From JABDQZ01 sp963801985 (lineage in GTDB: Bacteria; Pseudomonadota; Gammaproteobacteria; Chromatiales; Chromatiaceae): a DNA stretch of 64,000 nt. Shown piece after piece: positions 30,115 to 37,649 of this stretch. A program made the position numbers and the translations under genes. The stretch is taken from NCBI GenBank assembly GCA_963801985.1, contig CAWDGV010000013.1, positions 1-64,000 on the forward strand, written 5' to 3'. Positions within the stretch are counted from its first letter, which is position 1. Each line of letters starts with the position of its first letter. The notes beneath the pieces were generated by a model. That model searched no databases. It had not been told where the DNA came from and was given only the letters and a program-made list of their open reading frames with translations.

Positions 30115-30633
30115 TTAGAGGTCGCCAGTCACACCGGCATCAATAATACTGTAGATAGTATCACGTACCTTCTTGGCCATTGGCTGAAGGTCTTCGGGCA
30201 GGTCAACAGCATGTAACATCATGTCCATATTGGTGGTAACCAGCCAGGCCTGGCCATCCTTGTCTTCAACCGCGCCAATTCGACAAGGCAGGAAACCTGC
30301 GAAAATGATGTTGTACTCAACCATTTTCTTGGCAATCAGGGCATCGCAGAACGCGAGAATCTGCATGTGGCCAGAGTCTTCCCCCATGGCCTTGATCTGT
30401 TCAGACAATGGCAGGTCTGCCACCAGCTTGAAATTCAACATATTGGCACGCAGTTTCATTGATTCAACAGCATCTTCAATACTGACACCTTCTTCAACCT
30501 TGAAGCGCTGGATACTGCTATCAATCATCTTCTGGACGATTTCTTTTTCAAAATTGGTATCGATGGCTTTTTCGGCAAAAACAGATGTAACCAGCCCCAG
30601 GGATAATAACAAAGAGATGAAGAGAGTTTTCAT
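30115..30633 (-). CDS. DUF302 domain secreted protein
   Basis: 172 residues with a signal peptide (1-20, SVFA-EK) and a DUF302-type fold: a helical start, MKLRANMLNFKLVADLPLSEQ, FCDALIAKKMVEYNIIFAGFLPCRIGAVEDKDGQAWLVTTNMDMM and a helical end. A paralogue sits at 60.7 kb; both share the PCRI segment and a GDL/GDF C-terminus. DUF302 proteins are frequent in sulfur oxidisers but have no proven role. The CDA and PCR cysteines (about residues 93 and 111) could be redox or ligand residues; this is speculation. Confidence 0.8.
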   Translation of the reverse strand: MKTLFISLLLSLGLVTSVFAEKAIDTNFEKEIVQKMIDSSIQRFKVEEGVSIEDAVESMKLRANMLNFKLVADLPLSEQIKAMGEDSGHMQILAFCDALIAKKMVEYNIIFAGFLPCRIGAVEDKDGQAWLVTTNMDMMLHAVDLPEDLQPMAKKVRDTIYSIIDAGVTGDL

Positions 30634-30774
30634 TGCATATTTCCTACTTTGAAGTAATTATTTTAATTTATGCTGCATTATAGCCAGAATCTGGCATATT
30701 CTGGAAACAAACAACCTGAATTGTTCCAAATCAGCAGAATTTAATTCGTTGACTTTAAACTGCCGGTAAAGCGC

Positions 30775-30900
30775 CTAAAAATACTGGCTGTTTACCAGCA
30801 TATGCACATAGATACTGGCAGCATAACCAAGGGCAATTGCCGGCATCCATTTCAAATGACCAAAAAACTTATATTTACCTCGCGCTTGTCCCATCGCGGT
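30775..30900 (-). pseudogene. C-terminal relic of a second nhaD
   Basis: About 40 codons on the minus strand, ending TAG 30775, read AMGQARGKYKFFGHLKWM then PAIALGYAASIYVHMLVNSQYF. Compared by eye with the C-terminus of the nhaD at 24.8-26.2 kb, 29 of 40 residues are identical. Homology stops within a few codons of the SulP stop codon (30915). It looks like the tail of a lost antiporter gene left behind when sulP or a rearrangement arrived. No start signal and no other NhaD sequence adjoin it. Confidence 0.7.
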
Positions 30901-30914
30901 TTTTGCTTGGTTGC

Positions 30915-32732
30915 CTATCCGCCCTGATCCTGTTCAGGTTCAGGTTGTTCTTCAGGAACCACTGCCCTGGCCAGGTAACAGGCACCGGTACAGCCTTCTT
31001 TTTCGCAGTAGGTACGCTCCCAGGCATATTTCAGGGCTTCGCTGCAGGTTGCGAAGAAATGATCTTCACCCAGCAGATTAACAAAGCCGGTACGGATAAA
31101 GACAACCCGGATCTGCAGCTTGGTTCGGGCAAACAACAGTTCAACACCGGCATCAGACAGGGCCTTGGCCAGACTGTGCAACATTTCTTCACCGGTAGCA
31201 TCGATTGCATTGATTGATTCGGCATCGATAATGATAAAGCGCAACTCTGGTTTAACGGCCACGCGTTCAAGAATCGCTTCTTCAAAATAACCGGTATTGG
31301 CAAAATACAAAGACCTGTCAAAACGGATCACGGAAATATGCGGGCATACCTGCAGTCCATGGACTTTTGCATCACGCAAACTACCATCAGGATGACGTGA
31401 TAAAATCGCGATACGGGGACGCATGGTACGGTGCAGGAACAAGCCCAGGGATAACAGCACACCGATAATAATGCCATTTTCAAGTTGAGGTGCCAGTACC
31501 ATTGTCAGAACAAAGGTAACGACTGCAACGACACCATCCTCCGGCTGGACCTTCCATGCATACTTAATAGGTTCAATCTTAATCAGGCTAACAACCGCCA
31601 TCATGATAACTGAAGCTAGAGTCGCCTGTGGCAAGTGATACAGTAACGGCGTCAGCCACAGCAAAGTAATACCGACAACGATACCCGTCACAATCGAAGA
31701 AAATCCGGTAATCGCTCCGGCATTGACATTTACAGCTGAACGTGAAAAAGAACCCGATACGGCATAGCCCTGGAACAATCCGGAAACCACGTTACTGATA
31801 CCCTGGCCGACGAGTTCCTGGTTGGGGTCCAGCTTCTGCTTAGTTCTTGCTGCAATCTCCTTGGCAATGGAAATAGCTTCCATAAAACCAATCAACGCAA
31901 TCGCAATAGCAGTCGAAATCAAGCCGGAAACTTCAGACCACTCGGCTGTTGGAATAACCAGTCCGGGTAACCCGGCTGGAATGCTGCCAACCACCGCACC
32001 GCCAAGTTCTTCAAATTTGAAATACCAGGCAATCACGGTCGTTACCACCACAGCAACCAGCACGTTCGGAATTTTTGGGGCATATTTTTTCAACAGGATA
32101 AGAATGCCCAGTGATAAAATTGCCATGGCCAGCGTTGGTATATGCGTCTGATCTACAGCGGCTTCCACGACATACCATATGGTTTCATAATGATACTCGG
32201 CTTTTCCAACGCTGACCCCAAACAACTTACTGATCTGTGATGTCGCGATAATAATGGCCGCCGCATTGGTAAAGCCGATAACAACCGGATGGGACAGGAA
32301 GTTCACCAGTTCCCCGAGACGCAGCATACCCAGCGTAAACTGGAACACACCGACAAATATGGCAAGAATTACCGCGTATGTGAGGTAGGCTTCCGGATTC
32401 GCCCCGGCTATCGGCTCAAGCGCCGAAGCAGTCAGTAACGAAACAACCGCTACCGGGCCGGTGGCCAGCTGGCGGGAGGAACCAAAAATAGCTGCAACAA
32501 TGCCCGGCAGGAAGGAAGCATACAAACCGTAGTATGGTGGTAACCCCGCCAGCTGTGCATAAGCCATTGATTGCGGTATCAAAACCAGTGCAACAGTAAT
32601 CCCGGCAATAACATCGGCCTTGACAACATCAGGGTCGTTCAGCTCGCCAATCCATCGGTAAAAAGGAATAAAGCGAGCGGGCCAGCTGTCTACAAGATAC
32701 TTAAATAAGGAAATCGCTTTCCATTTCTTCAA
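30915..32732 (-). CDS. SulP family anion transporter with STAS domain
   Basis: 605 residues. The N-terminal half has the SulP signature DVIAGITVALVLIPQSMAYAQLAGLPPYYGLYASFLP (about 38-75) and about 12-14 membrane segments. A C-terminal cytoplasmic STAS domain (about 440-565) carries FIIIDAESINAIDATGEEML. The tail holds a cysteine cluster CEKEGCTGACYLA (about 577-589) and an acidic Gln/Pro end, features not general to the family. Substrates of SulP proteins include sulfate, bicarbonate and other anions; in a sulfur oxidiser both sulfate handling and bicarbonate uptake are plausible. An nhaD relic follows its stop codon. Confidence 0.9.
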   Translation of the reverse strand: MKKWKAISLFKYLVDSWPARFIPFYRWIGELNDPDVVKADVIAGITVALVLIPQSMAYAQLAGLPPYYGLYASFLPGIVAAIFGSSRQLATGPVAVVSLLTASALEPIAGANPEAYLTYAVILAIFVGVFQFTLGMLRLGELVNFLSHPVVIGFTNAAAIIIATSQISKLFGVSVGKAEYHYETIWYVVEAAVDQTHIPTLAMAILSLGILILLKKYAPKIPNVLVAVVVTTVIAWYFKFEELGGAVVGSIPAGLPGLVIPTAEWSEVSGLISTAIAIALIGFMEAISIAKEIAARTKQKLDPNQELVGQGISNVVSGLFQGYAVSGSFSRSAVNVNAGAITGFSSIVTGIVVGITLLWLTPLLYHLPQATLASVIMMAVVSLIKIEPIKYAWKVQPEDGVVAVVTFVLTMVLAPQLENGIIIGVLLSLGLFLHRTMRPRIAILSRHPDGSLRDAKVHGLQVCPHISVIRFDRSLYFANTGYFEEAILERVAVKPELRFIIIDAESINAIDATGEEMLHSLAKALSDAGVELLFARTKLQIRVVFIRTGFVNLLGEDHFFATCSEALKYAWERTYCEKEGCTGACYLARAVVPEEQPEPEQDQGG

Positions 32733-32898
32733 TTTAGATTCCCAGCGATTAATCTTAGAGTTTTATAGAAACTTTAACATCCTATTAAAAATAAACCTTA
32801 TTTTTCACAGGATTATTGAGATGCAACTCTAACAGCCATCCAGACCCGAATTGAAACACTGGAGTATGCCCGCGCTCTTCCCCAGGGACTGGTTACTG

Positions 32899-34044
32899 TC
32901 AGGCTAGCTTCCCGGCTTTCAATATGACGAATTTTTTATTTGAAGCCACCAGCTCAACCCGCTTGAAATAAAGTTTCAAAGTTTTATGGTAGCCAAGATG
33001 GCGGTTACCGATAATCCATAATTCACCGTCCTGCTTTAAAACCTTACTACTCTGCTGAAACATGCGCCGTGCGATAAAGTCCCCAACTGCCTGCTGTTGA
33101 TGAAAAGGTGGATTGCACAAAATCAGGTCTGTCTTACCAGGTGCGTAATCCTCAAGTCCATTGCCTACCTGAAAAGTTGCCACACGCTTAGCTGCAAAAG
33201 CCTTCAAAAAATTCTTTCTGGCAGACTCCACCGCCATGTAGGATTCATCAACAAAAAAAATTGCGGCTTCCGGCATTTTTTCAGCAGCTAGCAGGCCCAA
33301 AACACCGTTGCCACAGCCAAGGTCAATAATCTGCCTCGCATTCGGCTTTACTGGAAGGTGCTCCAGGAAAAAGCGGGTGCCAATATCCAGTCGTTCCCGC
33401 GAAAAGACATTGGGGTAATTGGCAATTTCAAATTGGGTTCCGGGCAGCTGGTAGACAGTTACCGGGTCAAAACGGATTACTGGGAGCTTGGCATATAACT
33501 CAACATGAATCAGGCGGGCCTTCTTGCGTGCAAGCGAGGTTGACGTCTTGCCAAGATATTTTTCCAATAGCTGCCAAACACTGGCGGGCATATTTTTCTG
33601 CATGCTGGCAACAATAACCCGTGTTTCATCAGCCAGTATCTTTTGCAGGCAGGACAACTGGTACTCAAGAAATGCCAGCGATTTGGGTAACCTGATAATC
33701 ACCATACCCGGTTTCTCGCGGGGCAAGCAAAGACTGTCAGTCAGTTTTAACTGGTGTGTATCGAGCCCGTTAGCCCGGTAGTTATTTATTGTCGCCTGGT
33801 GGGCCAGCCAGGAATCACTCCAGGTTTCAACCTGGCATTCATGTAAGGCAACGGCTAAAGCGCCAAAAGAATCATTACAAAGCAAAACAGAAGTATTATT
33901 ATCCGGCTTATACTCATGGGCGAGCGTATCCAGCACATATTCATCTGCCGCATCCCAGGCTTGCAATAATTCGTTTTTTCTCGCTGGCAGACGGGATAAA
34001 TGATACTTGCCGTAGCTCGTTTTAAATTCTTTGTTGTCACTCAT
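32899..34044 (-). CDS. rlmG: 23S rRNA (guanine-1835-N2)-methyltransferase
   Basis: 381 residues from ATG 34044 (MSDNKEF; the frame extends 13 codons upstream to 34083 with hydrophobic, non-family residues). Two-domain RlmG/RsmC type: an N-terminal non-catalytic methyltransferase-like half and a C-terminal SAM domain with IIDLGCGNGVLGLLAAEKMP (motif I) and the catalytic LILCNPPFHQQQ. The NPPF motif is the hallmark of N2-guanine methylation. It methylates G1835 of 23S rRNA using SAM. The gene is divergent from the OmpA-like lipoprotein gene. Confidence 0.88.
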   Translation of the reverse strand: MSDNKEFKTSYGKYHLSRLPARKNELLQAWDAADEYVLDTLAHEYKPDNNTSVLLCNDSFGALAVALHECQVETWSDSWLAHQATINNYRANGLDTHQLKLTDSLCLPREKPGMVIIRLPKSLAFLEYQLSCLQKILADETRVIVASMQKNMPASVWQLLEKYLGKTSTSLARKKARLIHVELYAKLPVIRFDPVTVYQLPGTQFEIANYPNVFSRERLDIGTRFFLEHLPVKPNARQIIDLGCGNGVLGLLAAEKMPEAAIFFVDESYMAVESARKNFLKAFAAKRVATFQVGNGLEDYAPGKTDLILCNPPFHQQQAVGDFIARRMFQQSSKVLKQDGELWIIGNRHLGYHKTLKLYFKRVELVASNKKFVILKAGKLA

Positions 34045-34191
34045 AATGCTTAAGCTGAGAAAAAAACACAAAATGCCAACCATGGCACAATAATGTGGCT
34101 TAACGGGATGATATAAACAGTCTATTCTACTTAACTACCCATCAATCTTAACTTTGTTGTCTAAAAATTATATTTTCAACCAGGAATACCT

Positions 34192-34857
34192 ATGAAAACC
34201 AAAATTATTCTTTCATCAATCGCTTTAGGCCTGTCGCTCTCGGCTTGCCAGACAATTGACCCGTACACGCGTGAGGAGAAAACCTCCAATGCAACCAAAG
34301 GTGCTGCCATTGGTGCAGCTGCCGGCGCTGTTGCTGGCCTGATCAGTGGTGATGATTCCCGCGAACGACGTCAACACGCCTTGATTGGCGCTGGTATTGG
34401 TGCATTAGCCGGCGGTGGTATCGGTTACTACATGGATGTACAGGAAGCCAAATTAAGACAGCAACTGGAAGGTACCGGCGTCAGTGTCAGCCGTTATGGT
34501 GATGAAATCGTCTTAAACATGCCTGGCAATGTCACTTTTGCGACTGACCAGTCAAGCATACGCGGTGATTTTTACCCTATTCTTGATTCAGTTACCCTGG
34601 TACTCAATGAATATGAAAAAACCATGATTGAGGTAACTGGCCACACGGACAGTACTGGCAATGAAAGTTACAACCAGGCATTGTCAGAAAGGCGGGCAGA
34701 AAGTGTCGCCAACTACTTAAGGTCCAGAAATGTTTTATCTGCCCGTATTGCCACTCAGGGTATGGGCGAGAATTACCCGGTTGCGTCAAATGGTTCTGCC
34801 GCGGGCAGAGCCCAGAACCGTCGGGTTGAACTTCGCCTGGTGCCAATTACCGGTTAA
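34192..34857 (+). CDS. OmpA-family lipoprotein with glycine zipper
   Basis: 221 residues. Lipoprotein leader with lipobox LSAC (Cys 19), then a glycine-zipper membrane-like region (KGAAIGAAAGAVAGLISGDD...ALIGAGIGALAGGGIGYYMD, about 36-82), then an OmpA-like peptidoglycan-binding domain (about 110-218) with VTGHTDSTGNESYNQALSERRAESVANYL. This is the YiaD-type layout: anchored in the outer membrane and gripping peptidoglycan. It converges on the SpoIIE phosphatase gene, whose stop overlaps its end by 4 bases. Confidence 0.92.
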   Translation: MKTKIILSSIALGLSLSACQTIDPYTREEKTSNATKGAAIGAAAGAVAGLISGDDSRERRQHALIGAGIGALAGGGIGYYMDVQEAKLRQQLEGTGVSVSRYGDEIVLNMPGNVTFATDQSSIRGDFYPILDSVTLVLNEYEKTMIEVTGHTDSTGNESYNQALSERRAESVANYLRSRNVLSARIATQGMGENYPVASNGSAAGRAQNRRVELRLVPITG

Positions 34858-36008
34858 AAACTCACCGACAGCAGGGTGACATCATCCAGCTGTTTACCTT
34901 CTGCCTGGAAGTTTTTCCAGGCAGCAAGGATGCTTTCGTGCAGGTTACTGACAGCACTGCCTTCAATGACAGACTCAAGTTTTTCGAGACCAAACTGCTC
35001 GCCTGCCTCGTTCTCGGCTTCTATAAGCCCATCGGAATAGACAACAAGCACATCACCACTTCCCAGCTTTACATCCTGAAATACAAAATCTGTTTCTGAT
35101 TTTTCAATAATACCCAGTGGCAGGTCATTTGATTCAAATTTTTGCGCTATTGTTCCCAGTTCCCGGCTTTTCAGCAGCGCCTTTGGCATGCCACCATTCC
35201 ATAACCTGAGCACACTGTCTTCAGGCGAAAATGCCATTAACTGGCAACCCATAAACATATTGGTTGGCAAAAAGTTCTTCAGCTTGAAATTAAGCTCATT
35301 AAGAATCGATGCCGGAGATAACCCTTTCCCGGCCATTGAATAGAAAGTTTCAGTGACAGGCACTGTCCCAACGGCTGCAGGCAGCCCGTGGCCGGTAAAG
35401 TCTCCAACCATGGCCATCCAGCCACCGTCAGGCGTATTGGACTGTAACACCAGGTCACCGCTAAAAATTTCCGCGGGCTCTACAATCGCCCTGATACCAT
35501 CAATATGATCTTTGCGCTGGCTGATCGCCGTATTCATGATGCTCTCTGCGAGTTTCTGCTCATCAGCAATACGGGCCTGCATCCGGCGTAATTCACGGTT
35601 TTGCTGGTACTGTATTTGATGAAGCTTGCGGATACGCTCCATTGCGTGCACTTTGGCTTTCAGCAAAATCGCATCAATCGGCTTGGTAATATAATCATCA
35701 GCACCTGAAGCAATACCCGTTGCCATGCCCTGGTGTTCATCCAGGGCGGTCACCAGGATAACCGGTACAAAACGCTCACCCAGCAGAACCTTGATCTGGC
35801 GCGTCGCTTCATAGCCCCCCATGCCCGGCATCATCACGTCCATAAATATGATGTCGATATGTTGCTGCTGAACCAGTTCCACAGCCTGCTCACCGCTCTC
35901 AGCTTCAACCACCAGGTAACCTTCCCGGGTTAACAGGGAATTGAGCAGTTTTCTATTTGGCTTAACGTCATCTACAACCAGGGCAACAGTTTTGAAGTCA
36001 TCTGACAT
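34854..36008 (-). CDS. Response regulator with PP2C/SpoIIE phosphatase output
   Basis: 384 residues. An N-terminal receiver domain (about 6-125) has VDDVKPNRKLLNSLLTREG and the phosphoacceptor context DIIFMDVMMPGMGGYEATRQI. A short coiled-coil linker follows, then a SpoIIE/RsbU-type PP2C domain (about 180-384) with GDFTGHGLPAAVGTVPV and VLVVYSDGLIEAENEAGEQFG supplying the metal aspartates. Such proteins dephosphorylate anti-sigma-factor antagonists in partner-switching systems. No anti-sigma or STAS antagonist gene is nearby, so its target is unknown. Confidence 0.9.
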   Translation of the reverse strand: MSDDFKTVALVVDDVKPNRKLLNSLLTREGYLVVEAESGEQAVELVQQQHIDIIFMDVMMPGMGGYEATRQIKVLLGERFVPVILVTALDEHQGMATGIASGADDYITKPIDAILLKAKVHAMERIRKLHQIQYQQNRELRRMQARIADEQKLAESIMNTAISQRKDHIDGIRAIVEPAEIFSGDLVLQSNTPDGGWMAMVGDFTGHGLPAAVGTVPVTETFYSMAGKGLSPASILNELNFKLKNFLPTNMFMGCQLMAFSPEDSVLRLWNGGMPKALLKSRELGTIAQKFESNDLPLGIIEKSETDFVFQDVKLGSGDVLVVYSDGLIEAENEAGEQFGLEKLESVIEGSAVSNLHESILAAWKNFQAEGKQLDDVTLLSVSF

Positions 36009-36090
36009 AATCAGGCTTTTAATTCTTAAAATACCAACAGGCAGGTTATTGCTAGTAGCGACCGGGAGCCGGGTTTCTTTAATAAAAAAA

Positions 36091-36117
36091 GCCCTTCTGA
36101 CCAGAGATCAGAAGGGC
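36091..36117 (-). terminator. Rho-independent terminator of sgp copy A
   Basis: A perfect 10-bp stem GCCCTTCTGA / TCAGAAGGGC with a 7-base loop, followed on the minus strand by seven T. The same hairpin ends copy B. Confidence 0.9.
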
Positions 36118-36170
36118 TTTCAAGTTCTTTCAACGCCGCTCAAGCCGGCGTCATAACTTCAAGTCAGAAC

Positions 36171-36548
36171 TTATTTTGCAGCTGGAGCTGCAGGAGCTTG
36201 TGCAACTGGAGCTACTGGAGCAGTTGGGTAGCCGTAGTAAGGCGCGTAACCGTTGTAGCTGCGACCGTCAAAGTTGCTGTTTCCGTAGCCATAACCATTG
36301 TAGTTATTGTAGCCTTCAGCATCCCAGTCAGTCTTGGCATTACCGCGGGCACGACCAGAGAAACTCATAGAGAAATCACCTTCAGCATCGCCAGAAGCGT
36401 CGCCGTTACCACGACCATAACCACGACCGTCGCCATAACCGTAACCATTACCAGAACCGTCGCTGTTGTAGTTACCGTTGTCGTTACCCCACCAGGCTGA
36501 AGCCTGTGCAGAAGCCATAATCGCAACCAGAGCAATAATTTTTTTCAT
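36171..36548 (-). CDS. Sulfur-globule-type secreted Gly/Tyr/Asn protein, copy A
   Basis: 125 residues from ATG 36548 with a GGAG site (TTGGAGATATGAA). A signal peptide MKKIIALVAIMASAQASA is followed by a mature protein of Gly, Tyr, Asn and Asp repeats (GNGYGYGDGRGYGRGNGD, then YNNYNGYGYGNSNFDGR), a central FSMSFSGRARGNA block and a Pro/Ala tail. This composition and size resemble the small structural proteins that coat periplasmic sulfur globules in Allochromatium and relatives (SgpA/B/C). The location beside sox fits that role. Copy B at 45.6 kb has the same layout with about 10 differences. The family name rests on composition and context, not a search. Confidence 0.7.
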   Translation of the reverse strand: MKKIIALVAIMASAQASAWWGNDNGNYNSDGSGNGYGYGDGRGYGRGNGDASGDAEGDFSMSFSGRARGNAKTDWDAEGYNNYNGYGYGNSNFDGRSYNGYAPYYGYPTAPVAPVAQAPAAPAAK

Positions 36549-36594
36549 TTCATATCTCCAAATATAAATTTTAAAAACTGTTAGAATTTGTTTG

Positions 36595-36610
36595 TGAGTC
36601 TCAAGACTCA
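36595..36610 (-). promoter_or_regulatory. 5'-UTR palindrome of sgp copy A
   Basis: TGAGTC-N4-GACTCA, about 47 bases before the start codon. The arms are identical in copy B while the 4-base centre differs (TTGA against ATGA), which suggests the palindrome, not the loop, is kept. It could be an operator or an mRNA-stabilising 5' hairpin. The promoter just upstream (TTGCTA, 16 bases, TATACT) is also shared. Confidence 0.5.
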
Positions 36611-36743
36611 TTGGAAACGTAGTATATAAGCAATTTCTTAATTAGCAAGCATTAATTTAGTAATTACTTATATTTAAAGAATTTTATTCCTATAAACGTT
36701 ATTTAGTCCCTGAAACATACAAGATGCGGGAACCATTAACTAT

Positions 36744-37577
36744 ATGATTCACGTCGGCAAAACGAATTACCTGCAGATTATTCAGCAAGCTCCACAGGGG
36801 GGTTATCTTGATGGAGAAAAGCTCGGCAAAATCCTGCTGCCAAAAAAATATGTTCCCAAGGATTTCCAGGAAAATGACTGGCTGGATGTCTTTATCTATT
36901 TTGATTCAGAAGACCGCTTGATAGCTACAACCAGAAAACCCTTGGTGCAAGTCGGTGAGTTTGCCTATCTCAAGGTAATCGATGTCAACCCAACCGGTGC
37001 TTTCCTGGACTGGGGACTGGAAAAGGACCTGTTCGTACCCTACCAGGAACAGTTTACCCGTCTGAAAAAAGACCAGTCCTACATGGTTTACGTATACCTG
37101 GATGCTGCGAGCAAGCGCATAACCGCTACCACAAAGATCGATAAGCACCTGATTCAGTTCAACCAGGGCCTGTTCAAAAATAACGAGTCGATTGAAATCC
37201 AGATCTGGAGGAAAACCGAAATCGGCTACTCAGTCATCATCAACAATACACATGTTGGCCTGCTGTACGACACTGAAATCTTTCAGAAACTGCGCTTTGG
37301 CCAGAAAATGAATGCCTTTATCAAGCAAATCCGTGAAGATGACAAAATCGATGTCACGCTCAACCGTACGGCAAAAGCAACCTACCAGGAACTGCCGGAT
37401 AAAATTATCCATTACCTGCGAACACATGATGGCATTTCACTGATTACCGACAAAAGTCCGCCTGAAGAAATCTACGAAGTTTTTGCCGTCAGTAAAGCCA
37501 ATTATAAAAAAGCACTGGGCAGGCTGTATAAAGAACGAAAAATTCTGATCGAAAAACACCAGATTAAATTACTTTAA
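36744..37577 (+). CDS. cvfB: CvfB/YitL-family S1-like RNA-binding protein
   Basis: 277 residues. Tandem S1-type OB folds: LGKILLPKKYVPKDFQENDWLDVFIYFDSEDRLIATT (about 25-65), FAYLKVIDVNPTGAFLDWGLEKDLFVPYQEQ (72-105) and GYSVIINNTHVGLLYDTEIFQKLRFGQKM (155-195). A C-terminal winged helix (ISLITDKSPPEEIYEVFAVSKANYKKALGRLYKERKI) follows. This is the CvfB/YitL layout, an RNA-binding protein affecting gene expression post-transcriptionally. It is the only plus-strand gene inside the repeat-bounded sox segment and is convergent with soxB across a shared terminator. Confidence 0.88.
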   Translation: MIHVGKTNYLQIIQQAPQGGYLDGEKLGKILLPKKYVPKDFQENDWLDVFIYFDSEDRLIATTRKPLVQVGEFAYLKVIDVNPTGAFLDWGLEKDLFVPYQEQFTRLKKDQSYMVYVYLDAASKRITATTKIDKHLIQFNQGLFKNNESIEIQIWRKTEIGYSVIINNTHVGLLYDTEIFQKLRFGQKMNAFIKQIREDDKIDVTLNRTAKATYQELPDKIIHYLRTHDGISLITDKSPPEEIYEVFAVSKANYKKALGRLYKERKILIEKHQIKLL

Positions 37578-37600
37578 TCAAAAATAATTGGCATAAAAAA

Positions 37601-37623
37601 AGCCGGTGATATAGACACCGGCT
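37601..37623. terminator. Bidirectional terminator between cvfB and soxB
   Basis: AGCCGGTG / CACCGGCT, an 8-bp stem with a 7-base loop. It is flanked by A7 on the left and TTTT on the right, so it can end transcription from both sides. Confidence 0.85.
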
Positions 37624-37649
37624 TTTCACTCCGTACCAACCAGGAATAA

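Larger units (their letters stand above)
36080..36688 (-). repeat. Left arm of the ~600-bp inverted repeat (sgp copy A)
   Basis: The minus strand here is nearly the same as the plus strand of 45420-46021. It includes the AT-rich upstream region, promoter, 5'-UTR palindrome, whole sgp-type gene, the spacer and the T7 terminator. Similarity ends abruptly after the terminator (TTTTTTTATTA) and fades upstream of AAATTCT(T/C)TAAATATAAG. The arms face each other about 8.7 kb apart with the sox genes between them. Confidence 0.85.
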
